DNA of 64,000 nucleotides from Senimuribacter intestinalis (GTDB lineage: Bacteria > Bacillota > Clostridia > Peptostreptococcales > Anaerovoracaceae). Made by a program: the position numbers and the translations under genes. Shown piece after piece: positions 1 through 7,989 of this stretch (its first letter is position 1; every line of letters starts with the position of its first letter). The DNA lies in NCBI GenBank assembly GCA_943192975.1, contig CALPCJ010000003.1:186001-250000 (forward strand). The letters are read 5' to 3'. Below the pieces are notes generated by a model, which was not told the origin of the DNA, did not search any database, and worked only from the letters and a program-made list of their open reading frames with translations.

Positions 1-2
1 AT

Positions 3-449
3 GCGTCAATGGTGCTGTTCCCTGCTATTTGTTTATCTTGTGTGATTGCACCGATTGCAGGACAGATTTATGATAAAAAAGGCGGAAAAGTACTGCTGCC
101 GCTGGGTTTCCTCTGTGTCGGAGTTTGCACCGCTACACTCTCTCTGGTTCACACAGAATCTTCGATTCTGCTGGCAATTTTGTACATTCCTGTTATCTGC
201 GGTAGTGCACTGATCATCGGTCCTGTACAGTCCTTTGCTCTGGCAAAACTTTCTCCGCAGGAGAATCCTCATGGTGTCACCGTAATGAGTACAGGCTTTC
301 AGATTGCGGGCTGTATCGGTTCCTCCCTCTTTTCAGGTGTTTTCGGACTCTTTGCTTCTGAAGCACAGGGATTCTCCGCTGTGGGCTTCCTTGCTACAGC
401 CTTTGCTGCAGTAGGACTTATCCTGGCGGTCTGCGTAACTAAAGAATAA
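3..449 (+). CDS. MFS transporter, C-terminal part (cut by window edge)
   Basis: This is the C-terminal portion of a major facilitator superfamily transporter, probably of the drug-efflux type. The frame is open back to the first bases of the window, so the start lies outside; the in-window ATG at position 9 is probably internal. The product shows the typical MFS loop motif PIAGQIYDKKGGK (a cytoplasmic D-x-x-G-x-K/R-type loop) followed by about four hydrophobic segments. It ends in TAA just before a strong bidirectional terminator. The substrate cannot be told from this fragment. Confidence 0.8.
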   Translation, partial: ASMVLFPAICLSCVIAPIAGQIYDKKGGKVLLPLGFLCVGVCTATLSLVHTESSILLAILYIPVICGSALIIGPVQSFALAKLSPQENPHGVTVMSTGFQIAGCIGSSLFSGVFGLFASEAQGFSAVGFLATAFAAVGLILAVCVTKE

Positions 450-465
450 TTGTGCAAAATCTCAT

Positions 466-517
466 AAAAAAGGCACTATGCAGGTAAAACTATTTCACTT
501 TGCATAATGCCTTTTTT
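466..517. terminator. Bidirectional terminator between convergent genes
   Basis: A 17-bp stem with one mismatch, AAAAAAGGCACTATGCA against TGCATAATGCCTTTTTT, encloses an 18-nt loop. It has an A-tract on one side and a T-tract on the other, so it can end both the plus-strand MFS gene and the minus-strand ATPase gene. Confidence 0.85.
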
Positions 518-518
518 C

Positions 519-1739
519 TTATTTTTCCAAAAGCCAGTCCAGCACATTGACGACTTTAATCCCCTCATAATTTCCCGTAGAAAAACGATCCAGCGTGAGA
601 ACTATCTTTTCATAATGATCAGGAATACTCCTAAGTGCTCTCATTTCCCGCTCAAAAGTTACCTCCGCTGTCATATCCGCTGTAACCTGATAGTACGTTA
701 TGACACCCTGTTTTTGAGCTACAAAGTCAACTTCCATCATCCCATTCTTCCCGATGGTCACTTTATATCCTCTTCGGAGCAGTTCAAAGAATACGATATT
801 TTCTATGGAAAAGCCTATATCATATCTTTTTCTCGGTAAAATATGGTTTCTCAATCCCAAATCTACCATGTACATCTTTTTATTGACCTTTAAAAGCTGC
901 TTACCTACTATGTCAAACCGTTCTGCAGGGTAGAAAATAAACGACTCCGTTAAAGCCTCCACGTAATCACTCACTGTATTGGGCGATACTTTGCGTCCGG
1001 AAGATATCAGATAATCTGTTATTTTCTTAATAGAAAGCGGACTGCCGATTACACTTGCAAGATACTGCGCAATACTTTTCAGCAATACGATATCAGTAAT
1101 TTTGCGAACGCCGCAATACTTTTCTTTGCGGCTCTGCCGCTCTTCAATATCTCTAATAATTACAGTATTATAAATGCCTTCTAAATATGTTTCCACTTTT
1201 TCATCGGTGCGATTCATGGCAACAACATAAGGCAAGCCTCCGGTTTTCATATATTCTGAAAAAGCCTGCTCATCAGAAAGCCCTGTAACCTCAACATATT
1301 CTCGAAAAGAAAAAGGCAGCATAGATATTTCTACATAGCGCCCGGTCAGCAATGTTGCCAAATCACCAGAAAGCATATATGCGTTAGAACCAGTAATATA
1401 GATATCTGTGTTCTCTTTTACATAAAGGCTGTCTACCACTTTTTCAAAAGAAGGTACTTTCTGAATTTCATCTAGAAAAATATACGTGATTTTATCAGCA
1501 CATAGACGTTCTTTCAAGTATTGATATAATGCCTGATAGTCAAGAAGGTGCTCATATTCTAATTCTTCAAAGTTCACAGAAACAATTTGCTCCTGCGATA
1601 CACCCTGGGCAGTCAATTCTGCCTGATACTGCTTCAGCAGTGTGGATTTTCCGCACCTGTGAATGCCCGTTACTACCTTAATAACCTGTTCATCTTTCCA
1701 TGAAAACAGCTGCTCCAAATATACTTCTCTTTTTACCAT
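519..1739 (-). CDS. AAA ATPase with DUF4143 domain
   Basis: This is a 406-residue ATP-binding protein of the AAA_14/DUF4143 family. It has an N-terminal P-loop (GIHRCGKST, about residue 26), a Walker B segment (YIFLDEIQ, about residue 87) and a sensor-like ITGSNAYML. The C-terminal half matches DUF4143, which resembles a degenerate restriction-endonuclease-like domain (IGKNGMMEVDFVAQK). The start is set by AAAGGAGGT before ATG. The family is common in anaerobes as mobile or accessory ATPases of unknown role. It stands alone, upstream of a terminator, and a remnant of a related ATPase lies near 58.7 kb. Confidence 0.85.
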   Translation of the reverse strand: MVKREVYLEQLFSWKDEQVIKVVTGIHRCGKSTLLKQYQAELTAQGVSQEQIVSVNFEELEYEHLLDYQALYQYLKERLCADKITYIFLDEIQKVPSFEKVVDSLYVKENTDIYITGSNAYMLSGDLATLLTGRYVEISMLPFSFREYVEVTGLSDEQAFSEYMKTGGLPYVVAMNRTDEKVETYLEGIYNTVIIRDIEERQSRKEKYCGVRKITDIVLLKSIAQYLASVIGSPLSIKKITDYLISSGRKVSPNTVSDYVEALTESFIFYPAERFDIVGKQLLKVNKKMYMVDLGLRNHILPRKRYDIGFSIENIVFFELLRRGYKVTIGKNGMMEVDFVAQKQGVITYYQVTADMTAEVTFEREMRALRSIPDHYEKIVLTLDRFSTGNYEGIKVVNVLDWLLEK

Positions 1740-1791
1740 AGCCGCACCTCCTTTTCTAAATATAGCATATTTTATTCTTTTTTCAAATTAT

Positions 1792-1807
1792 ATTCCCAAA
1801 TGGGAAT
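1792..1807. promoter_or_regulatory. Short palindrome between VWA and ATPase genes
   Basis: ATTCCCA-AA-TGGGAAT is a perfect 7-bp inverted repeat in the AT-rich gap upstream of the DUF4143 ATPase gene. It has the form of a repressor operator. No T-tract follows it on the minus strand, so a terminator for the upstream VWA gene is less likely. Confidence 0.45.
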
Positions 1808-1822
1808 CTTTTTATTTGGTTT

Positions 1823-3013
1823 TTATCTCACCAGCAGTCTCTGTATCCCTTTATCCAGCCCATCTAAAGTCAGCTCAAACATAGGAAAAACCTGACGAAC
1901 CATTTGAATCGTCCTACTTCCATAAGTATGCTCCCACCGCTGTTCTTTGATTGGATTCAGCCAAATACACTTCTTATATCGCTTCGGAAATTTCTGCAGC
2001 CAGAGAATCCCCGGCTCTTCATTATACAGACTCCAGTCGTTATTGCCGCCCTTTGCGATGAGCTCATAAGGTGACATAGCGGCATCACCTACCAAAATCA
2101 CTTTATATTCACTGTCCAGATTACTGAAAACCCAGTCAGTTTCTACCCACTCTCCATGCTGACACCTTGGACTTGTATAAAGATAATCGTAGATACAGTT
2201 ATGAAAATAGTAGATTTTCAAGTCTTTCAGATGGGTCGACTGATGCACTGCCTGAAACAGCTGATTGCAAAGATTGGTATAAGGCGACATAGAGCCGTCA
2301 GAGTCCATAAGCAGCAGTAGTTTTACAGTATTTTTTCGAGGCTTCTCATAGACCAATTTCAGCATCCCCGCATTATTACAAGTTGCATCAATGGTTCCTT
2401 CTACGTCAAGTTCCGTCTTTGCCATATCCACTCTGGTTGAAAACTGACGCAGTTTTCGAAATGCCATCTGGAACTGTCTGGTATCCAGCGACTGATCCTG
2501 CCGGAAATCGCGGAAGTTTCTATCTCCAGCAACCTGCACCGCTGTTCGATGGCGGCTGTAACCGCCTACACGAATGCCTGCCGGATTGTAGCCACCATGC
2601 CCCATGGCAGAGGTGCCGCCAGTTCCAATCCAGTAATTTCCGCCATCGTGTTTCTCCGTCTGCTCAGCCAGTCTTTCCCGAAACATCTCCATCAGTTTGT
2701 CGAAATCATATTCCTTTGCCCAGTCAGGTCTGTCCAGAATATCCCGCTCCCGCTCCTCTGTATGCAGCCACTGCCAAAGTTCATCTGGGATTTCCTCTAC
2801 TGTCTCTACGCCTTGGAAATACTCTGCAAATGCCAGATCAAATTTATCGTAGTCTGCCTCATTTTTTATCAGTACATTGCGACACAGATAATAAAACTCC
2901 AGCAAAGAGTTCATAGCAAGCCCCTTGTCCAAAGCCTCGACGAGACACAGCCACTCATCCAAGGATACGTTCAGTCCTCTGTCTCGAAGTAAATAAAAGA
3001 ACTTAATAAACAT
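1823..3013 (-). CDS. CoxE-like VWA-domain protein
   Basis: This 396-residue protein resembles CoxE/YehP-type von Willebrand factor A proteins. The N-terminal helical domain (FFYLLRDRGLNVSLDEWLCL) is characteristic. The VWA core carries LLLLMDSDGSMSPY, a MIDAS-like motif in which the usual DxSxS is DSDGS. Such proteins work with a MoxR AAA ATPase to remodel or insert metal into a target complex. Here the MoxR gene lies directly upstream and overlaps it by 11 bases, so the pair is almost surely co-translated. No obvious client enzyme lies next to the pair; the pyl/methylamine island several kilobases away is a possible but unproven client. Confidence 0.85.
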   Translation of the reverse strand: MFIKFFYLLRDRGLNVSLDEWLCLVEALDKGLAMNSLLEFYYLCRNVLIKNEADYDKFDLAFAEYFQGVETVEEIPDELWQWLHTEERERDILDRPDWAKEYDFDKLMEMFRERLAEQTEKHDGGNYWIGTGGTSAMGHGGYNPAGIRVGGYSRHRTAVQVAGDRNFRDFRQDQSLDTRQFQMAFRKLRQFSTRVDMAKTELDVEGTIDATCNNAGMLKLVYEKPRKNTVKLLLLMDSDGSMSPYTNLCNQLFQAVHQSTHLKDLKIYYFHNCIYDYLYTSPRCQHGEWVETDWVFSNLDSEYKVILVGDAAMSPYELIAKGGNNDWSLYNEEPGILWLQKFPKRYKKCIWLNPIKEQRWEHTYGSRTIQMVRQVFPMFELTLDGLDKGIQRLLVR

Positions 3014-3827
3014 GTCTGTATCCTTTAACTACGTCGATGTCCTGATTTTTCTTTAAAAGCACGCCGATATAAGGAATCCGTTCTCTGATTTCATCTACAG
3101 AAGCGCCGCTGATAGAAAGCGCCTGCACCCAGTCGAGCAGCTCTGATGTGCTCGGCTTCTTCTGAATCTGCCGCATGTCTCTAATTGCATAAAAGGCTTC
3201 CATAGCAGCATGCACCAGTTTCTTGTTCATGTCGCCAAAGTGAACCTTGATAATTTCTTCCATTTTTCCACTGTCAGGAAAATCTATATAATGAAAAATG
3301 CACCGGCGCAAAAATGCGTCAGGCAATTCTTTTTCCGCATTGGAGGTAATAATGACAATAGGCCGGTGTTTCGTTTTAATCGTTTCCTTTGTCTCATTGA
3401 TGTAGAATTCCATTTTATCAAGTTCCCAGAGCAAATCGTTTGGAAACTCCAAATCCGCCTTATCGATTTCATCGATGAGAAGCACCACCTGTTCGTTCGC
3501 CGTAAAGGCTTCACCCAGTTTACCCAGTTTGATGTACTGTTTGATATCAGAAACATCGCCCTCCCCAAACTGGCTGTCATATAGACGCTGCACAGTATCG
3601 TAGACATAAAGCCCTTCCTGTGCCTTGGTGGTGGACTTAATACCCCATATGATCAATTTCATCTCCAAGGCTTTTGCGATTGCTTCTGCCAACATGGTTT
3701 TGCCAGTTCCCGGTTCTCCCTTGATCAGCAAAGGCTTTTCCAGTGCAATAGCCACATTGACTGCATTCATCAACTCTTTTGAAGCGACATAATCTTCACT
3801 TCCCGTAAATCTTTTTCTTTTTTCCAT
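3003..3827 (-). CDS. MoxR-family AAA ATPase
   Basis: This is a 274-residue AAA+ ATPase of the MoxR/AAA_5 group. It has Walker A GEPGTGKTMLAEA (about residue 37), Walker B VLLIDEIDKAD (about residue 115), sensor 1 IVIITSNAEKELPDAFLRRC with the arginine finger, and a C-terminal lid. The start follows GAGGAAG. It overlaps the VWA gene, forming the classic MoxR-CoxE chaperone-like pair. Its likely job is ATP-driven remodelling of a protein complex together with the VWA partner. Confidence 0.9.
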   Translation of the reverse strand: MEKRKRFTGSEDYVASKELMNAVNVAIALEKPLLIKGEPGTGKTMLAEAIAKALEMKLIIWGIKSTTKAQEGLYVYDTVQRLYDSQFGEGDVSDIKQYIKLGKLGEAFTANEQVVLLIDEIDKADLEFPNDLLWELDKMEFYINETKETIKTKHRPIVIITSNAEKELPDAFLRRCIFHYIDFPDSGKMEEIIKVHFGDMNKKLVHAAMEAFYAIRDMRQIQKKPSTSELLDWVQALSISGASVDEIRERIPYIGVLLKKNQDIDVVKGYRHVY

Positions 3828-3850
3828 TTATATACTTCCTCTCACTTATT

Positions 3851-4849
3851 TTACACACCAATTGCCAGCGTTACCAGAAGCGGAATCAAAATGCTTTCCG
3901 ACATACCGATAGCAAAGGAATACACTACGATATCAGGTCGCAAAGCCTTCTCCACCAGCGATAAGCCCATATCGCCAGCTGCCACACCGGGCAGACTGCA
4001 CGCCTCAATATAGCCGATTTTCTTTGCTAAAATCGGAAGCAGAATAATGCCAAAGGTTTCCCTAAAGACATTGTGCATAAAGGACACTGCTCCCGCCATA
4101 ACGTAACCTGCACTGGAAATCGCTACCGGTGCAAAGGTATACCAGCCAAATCCAAAACCGATTGCAATGCACTCACGAACCGAAAGCGGCAGAAAAAAGC
4201 TCATAATCACAGAAGAAACAGCCGTTCCAACGATAACCGCCGCCGGAAATATCAGCACCCGAAATCCAATATGCTTCACCTGCGCAATGACTGTTCCCGA
4301 AAGCCCCATATCAAATCCAATGCTTCCTATCATAATGCAAAGCCCTAAAATCATTACATTACCCACTTTATCATTAAAGCCATCAATATCTGCTACATTG
4401 ACACGAAGATAGAAGTAACCGAACAAAAGTCCCAGCACCACAGCAATGATAATCAGCCAGGTCATCAAAGCCGCTGAACCACCGCCTTCTTCTGTATCCG
4501 CTTCTGCTTCACTCTCTGCGATTTCATCATTAGTCTGACCTTTTGCCTGCGCTTTTAATCTGCCGAACTTATCAATTCCCAGCAGCTTTCTAGCTGCCAT
4601 GACCGAAAAAACGCCGCCGATTACAACTACAATAGTAAAAATGAAAGCCTGCAGTCCAATGGTACCAAGACTGGCAATAATCTCTTCGTTAGAGCCCATG
4701 CGCATCCCCATCATCAAAACCAGCATAAAAACGCTGGCTAAAGTTACCACATTAATAATCTTACTGAGGATTTCTCTATGATTGCGCAATTTGCTGGCAA
4801 CAAAATAACAAATAATCATACATGCCAGATACAGTAAAACGTATGCCAT
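3851..4849 (-). CDS. LysO-family (DUF340) amino-acid exporter
   Basis: This membrane protein of about 332 residues matches the lysine exporter LysO/DUF340 family. It has an N-terminal four-helix part, a charged linker rich in E, D and G (about residues 107-130), and a C-terminal permease-like domain with GFGFGWYTFAPV and GAVSFMHNVFRE. I start it at the ATG preceded by AGGAGG; an upstream ATG would place that site inside the gene and add eight residues. PadR and pylSn lie upstream, so it may be controlled by the PadR protein. Lysine is the precursor of pyrrolysine, so a lysine exporter beside the pyl genes is suggestive, but the substrate is inferred from the family only. Confidence 0.8.
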   Translation of the reverse strand: MAYVLLYLACMIICYFVASKLRNHREILSKIINVVTLASVFMLVLMMGMRMGSNEEIIASLGTIGLQAFIFTIVVVIGGVFSVMAARKLLGIDKFGRLKAQAKGQTNDEIAESEAEADTEEGGGSAALMTWLIIIAVVLGLLFGYFYLRVNVADIDGFNDKVGNVMILGLCIMIGSIGFDMGLSGTVIAQVKHIGFRVLIFPAAVIVGTAVSSVIMSFFLPLSVRECIAIGFGFGWYTFAPVAISSAGYVMAGAVSFMHNVFRETFGIILLPILAKKIGYIEACSLPGVAAGDMGLSLVEKALRPDIVVYSFAIGMSESILIPLLVTLAIGV

Positions 4850-4878
4850 AAAATACCTCCTATTTTTACTCATATAGC

Positions 4879-4906
4879 GAAAATCGGAGCATTGCGCTCC
4901 GTTTTC
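4879..4906 (-). terminator. Weak terminator after the PadR gene
   Basis: On the minus strand CGGAGC-GCAAT-GCTCCG is flanked by GAAAA and TTTTC, giving a stem with a bulge followed by a short U-rich stretch. It may reduce readthrough from the PadR gene into the LysO-like gene. Confidence 0.55.
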
Positions 4907-4922
4907 AACTTTTTATATGCAC

Positions 4923-5297
4923 TTAAATCGAATGATGAATCATTTCAATCAGCTGATGAATATAGCTTTCATAATCAGAAAGCGCCTGCGCCCAGTTGGC
5001 AAGACAACCCTTTCCCTCAGGTGTGATGCTGAAAATTCGTTTAGGTTTTCCCGCATCATCTAAATCCTCAAGCTCCCATTTGGAAGTCAAAAGTCCGGAG
5101 CTTTCCATTTTTTTCAAATATCTGTACACACCTGTCGCATCAGGTACTTTGTCTGCGAACCTTGGAATCTTCCCGATTTCTTTCAGGATTGCAAAACCGT
5201 GCATATCGCCACCCTGCAGCAAAATGCAAAGAATCAATGGTTGTAATAACTTATCCAAATTCTTGCCCTGACAAGGGCAATCCATATCAATATACAT
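4923..5297 (-). CDS. PadR-family transcriptional regulator
   Basis: This is a 124-residue winged-helix protein of the PadR family, with HGFAILKEIGKI and the wing region GVYRYLKKMESSGLL..KRIFSITPEGK. A short Cys-rich N-terminus (MDCPCQGKN) precedes the domain. The gene follows pylSn by nine bases and its ribosome site TAGGAG includes the pylSn stop codon. The ATG is in frame with pylSn, so amber readthrough would extend PylSn into this protein. The effector is unknown; the position suggests control of pylSn/cobW or of the LysO-like exporter downstream. Confidence 0.85.
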   Translation of the reverse strand: MYIDMDCPCQGKNLDKLLQPLILCILLQGGDMHGFAILKEIGKIPRFADKVPDATGVYRYLKKMESSGLLTSKWELEDLDDAGKPKRIFSITPEGKGCLANWAQALSDYESYIHQLIEMIHHSI

Positions 5298-5306
5298 GAA
5301 AATCTC

Positions 5307-5633
5307 CTATTCTTTATGCACTAAATCGCTTCCATAATGAGAATCAAACATGGTCTTAGAATACTTTTCCAGCTTCCACTCAGGAACTTTACACTGCTTA
5401 CACGGCTTCAGTGCCCATTTATTCCTCAGCCACCTTGCCGCCCTGGAATTACGAGAATTGTAAAGGCGCATGCTTTTTCCGCAATGGGTCGTAATGGTAA
5501 TGTACTTTCCCGCAAGATCAATCTCTCTAATTCCGTGAAGCTGACCGCTTCTCGCCGGCCAAAGCTTCATCTTATTGAGTAAAACAAAGAGTTCTACGTT
5601 TTTTCGATAGTACCTCTTCTTTGCCTCTGCCAT
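5307..5633 (-). CDS. pylSn: PylSn, N-terminal tRNA-binding subunit of pyrrolysyl-tRNA synthetase
   Basis: This 108-residue protein aligns by eye with the N-terminal domain of archaeal PylS. It shares LWPARSGQLHGI (archaeal LWMSRTGTLHKI), the THCGKS turn, YNSRNSRAAR (NNSRSCRTAR) and the zinc-type segment KPCKQCKV (KTCKRCRV). In bacteria this domain is a separate protein that binds tRNA-Pyl and helps the catalytic subunit PylSc. The His and Cys residues that hold zinc in the family are present. It overlaps the CobW-type GTPase gene by one base, and ends in TAG followed in frame by the PadR gene. Unusually, it is separated from pylSc by tRNA-Pyl and a repeat array. Confidence 0.88.
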   Translation of the reverse strand: MAEAKKRYYRKNVELFVLLNKMKLWPARSGQLHGIREIDLAGKYITITTHCGKSMRLYNSRNSRAARWLRNKWALKPCKQCKVPEWKLEKYSKTMFDSHYGSDLVHKE

Positions 5634-6550
5634 TAAATATAGAACCTTCCTTCCAGAATATTCTTTGCGTTCTCTGTAATCAGACTGAGCATTTTAATAC
5701 CTACAGAGGAAATTACGACAATTTCTGTTTTTTCCTCAGTCTTCCACGGTGTAATAATCAAATTGTTTACAACACCACTGACTTCCACCGTGCCCTCTTC
5801 TACAGTCTGACAGAATCCCTTGATTCTATAGCTGCTGTCAGAAATAGCCTTAATAAAAGCGATGAGTTTTTCTTTTTCCACAGGCTGATCTGCCTTGACG
5901 ATAAAAGTCTGCGGTCTGCTCTCATAAGTGTTGGTTGTATCTTCACTTCTCACTAGGCTCGGCGCAAAGTTATCTACAATATCTTTAATATCTACATTGC
6001 AGTGGGTCGCCGCATAAATCTTAGTGCTCTCATTGATTTCGGCAATTTTCTCAGCAATTTCTTTAAAAGTCTCATCATCGATTAAATCCATCTTATTGAC
6101 AATGACTGCATTAGCATGCTTCACCTGCCTTTCCAGCGCTGGCAGCACTTCTACCAGTTCCAAAAAGTTGCAGGAATCAGCTACACAGATATTTCCTTTA
6201 ATCAGGTAATTATCGTTGGTATCCTTCTTAATTCCGTCAACGATGTCCCCCATGTTGGATGGGTCTGCAAGACCGGACGCCTCGATGAAAAGATATTCAA
6301 TGTCGGTTTTCGACATCTCAATCAACCCGTCTACAAACTTGTCTTTAATACAAGCACAGAAAATAGAACCATTTGACAGTTCCGCAATATCAATACCATC
6401 TCTGCTTACAAGCTTTGCATCAATATTAATTTCGCCAAACTCATTGATAATAACACCAATTTTGTGTTCTTGATAGGTATCTAACAGCCTCTGCATTAAG
6501 GTAGTCTTACCAGCACCTAAAAATCCACTGAGCAGTACAATCTGAATCAT
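5633..6550 (-). CDS. CobW/G3E-family GTPase linked to pylSn
   Basis: This is a 305-residue G3E GTPase of the CobW/P47K family, with Walker A LLSGFLGAGKTTL, switch segment INEFGEI, LFIEASGLADP and the guanine-recognition motif VNKMDL. The canonical metal-binding G-C-x-C-C is altered: NGSIFCAC keeps one of the three expected Cys and has another two residues later. G3E proteins deliver metals (Zn, Ni, Co) to client enzymes. Its one-base overlap with pylSn makes translational coupling likely. A role in loading the PylSn zinc site, or the zinc of UroD-type methyltransferases, is inference. The start follows AGAAGGAGAG. Confidence 0.85.
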   Translation of the reverse strand: MIQIVLLSGFLGAGKTTLMQRLLDTYQEHKIGVIINEFGEINIDAKLVSRDGIDIAELSNGSIFCACIKDKFVDGLIEMSKTDIEYLFIEASGLADPSNMGDIVDGIKKDTNDNYLIKGNICVADSCNFLELVEVLPALERQVKHANAVIVNKMDLIDDETFKEIAEKIAEINESTKIYAATHCNVDIKDIVDNFAPSLVRSEDTTNTYESRPQTFIVKADQPVEKEKLIAFIKAISDSSYRIKGFCQTVEEGTVEVSGVVNNLIITPWKTEEKTEIVVISSVGIKMLSLITENAKNILEGRFYI

Positions 6551-6595
6551 GGTTTACTCTCCTTCTATGTTAGAATGCCGCTTTTCTTCGGCAAC

Positions 6596-6955
6596 AGTTT
6601 TGTATATTTGATGATTTTCACTTAGTTTGCACAATCCTGCGCTGCCGTGTTGTGCATTTTCAGCTTATCTCGTACATTTTGCACAATTCCAGCTTTCAAA
6701 GTTTTGCATTTCGGATTAATTATATTCATTTTGCACAACCTTATCCCTGCTAGCATTTACAATTAGGCACATTTAGTCCGTTTTACGCCATTCCCAGTGT
6801 ATAAAGTTTTGCATTGCTAGGTGTTTTCACTCATTTTGGCACAACCTTGATTCGTTGCGTTGTGCATTTTAAACTAATCTTGTTCATTTTGCACAACCCT
6901 TACATTCAAAGTTTTGCATTTCAAATGGCTCCAGCGTATTTTGCACAACCTTATG
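6596..6955. repeat. TTTTGCACAA repeat array (diverged 210-bp tandem duplication)
   Basis: The roughly 500-bp gap between the tRNA-Pyl end and the cobW start holds no gene. TTTTGCACAA or a close variant starts at 6626, 6677, 6729, 6834, 6887 and 6939. The inverse form TTGTGCATTTT starts at 6650 and 6860, and GTTTTGCATT at 6701, 6806 and 6911. Spacings repeat exactly (27 then 52 bases), so two 210-bp units are visible. Only the islands are conserved; the DNA between them has diverged. This suggests selected protein- or RNA-binding sites. TTGTGCAAAAT also occurs once at 450. Confidence 0.85.
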
Positions 6956-7030
6956 AAAATCGGCTTTCACCGTAGCATTCTTCCAATCATGCTTCTCATT
7001 CTTGGGAAAGCCTGATGTGAGACCTGCCAA

Positions 7031-7052
7031 CGGTTTGCTTCACAGCAAACCG
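7031..7052 (-). other. Hairpin downstream of tRNA-Pyl
   Basis: On the minus strand CGGTTTGC-TGTGAA-GCAAACCG forms a perfect 8-bp stem beginning 14 bases after the tRNA CCA. It lacks a T-tract, so it may be a 3'-processing or stabilising hairpin for the pyl transcript, not an intrinsic terminator. Confidence 0.5.
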
Positions 7053-7065
7053 GGCTAGGGCTTCA

Positions 7066-7137
7066 TGGCGAGGTGCCCGGGAGTCTCACCCGGCTGCATG
7101 GATTTAGAGTCCATGTGATCCATACGATCCGCACCCC
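7066..7137 (-). tRNA. pylT: tRNA-Pyl (anticodon CUA)
   Basis: This 72-nt tRNA has encoded CCA and the unusual tRNA-Pyl architecture. A 7-bp acceptor stem (GGGGTGC/GCACCTC, one G-U pair) is followed by a single base before the D stem. The D stem is GATC/GATC with a 5-nt loop. The anticodon stem has six pairs (CATGGA/TCCATG) around loop CTCTAAA, so the anticodon is CUA. A 3-nt variable loop (CAG) and a T arm CCGGG/CCCGG without the TTC sequence follow. The D loop lacks GG. It decodes UAG as pyrrolysine in mtbB and mttB and is the last element of the pyl operon. Confidence 0.95.
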
Positions 7138-7146
7138 ACATCAGTT

Positions 7147-7962
7147 TTATTTACCAAACAAACTTTCTCCGAGCATAATTGCTGTGCCGATTTCCAGATT
7201 GTCGTGAACAGACTGCGCTTCAAAAGCTGCAGCTGTCTCTTCATCCATGGAATATGGCACGCCCGGGCTTGCGTAAATGACATCCGCACGCAGATCTTCT
7301 CTGTGCAGCCATTCACCTTCATTGGTAAAATCCAAAATATATTGATAATCCTTGATTTCTTCCTTTGTAGAAATAGTCTTTCCTTCAAAATCAGTAATCG
7401 CAGCAGGATTGTTGTCATATAAGTCAAAATCTATGCCCATTGCTTTTAAAATTGCTGCAGATTCTCTTCCTACGATACCGTAGCCAATCTGCAGAATCTT
7501 TGCCTCAGCAATATTCTCACCTTGTCTTTTCATCATTGCAAGCAGAGTCTTAACAAAGCCCAACGCTGTAGCATAATTATTGTCAGACGCCTTTCCAGAA
7601 CGGATATTCAGTGCTAAGTATCGGATATCATCAGCAAAGAACAGTACGTCATAGCCACCGAGAGTTGCATCGTAAATTCCGTCTACATCGGTATTAGGCA
7701 TTACGTCTGCGCAAAATCCCATGGATCTCACAATGGCTGCCACAGACTCGCTGAAACTTCCGATAATCCCTTCACCTTGGGTGATTGGAACTACAGCAAC
7801 TTTTATGTTCTTTTGTGCCGCAGCTAAATCGAACTTGCTGACACAGAAAGTATCCGCCATAAGTGCAGCAAGATCCATGCCTGTCTTAGCAGCTAAATCC
7901 CTGTTATATTCCTCCATGCCATCCAGCATGTAAGTAATCCATTCGGTTCTAAGTCTTGTCAT
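7147..7962 (-). CDS. pylD: PylD, pyrrolysine synthase (dehydrogenase)
   Basis: This 271-residue protein performs the last step of pyrrolysine synthesis. It oxidises L-lysine-Ne-3-methyl-D-ornithine, which then cyclises to pyrrolysine. A Rossmann NAD-binding segment is visible (ILQIGYGIVGRESAAILKAMG, then the DLYDNN acidic end) in the C-terminal half, as in archaeal PylD, and ASPGVPYSMDEE follows. The gene lies 27 bases after pylSc and nine bases before tRNA-Pyl. The start follows AGAGGAA. Family recognition is by these segments and by the operon. Confidence 0.92.
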   Translation of the reverse strand: MTRLRTEWITYMLDGMEEYNRDLAAKTGMDLAALMADTFCVSKFDLAAAQKNIKVAVVPITQGEGIIGSFSESVAAIVRSMGFCADVMPNTDVDGIYDATLGGYDVLFFADDIRYLALNIRSGKASDNNYATALGFVKTLLAMMKRQGENIAEAKILQIGYGIVGRESAAILKAMGIDFDLYDNNPAAITDFEGKTISTKEEIKDYQYILDFTNEGEWLHREDLRADVIYASPGVPYSMDEETAAAFEAQSVHDNLEIGTAIMLGESLFGK

Positions 7963-7989
7963 CAGAAATTCCTCTTATCTATCTCAAAA

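Noticed and set aside
6596..6955. CRISPR array
   Set aside because: Repeats are only about 10 bp, occur in both orientations, have unequal spacing within the 210-bp unit, and no cas gene is nearby.
7031..7052. Intrinsic terminator of the pyl operon
   Set aside because: The stem is good but no T-tract follows on the minus strand, so I list it only as a hairpin.
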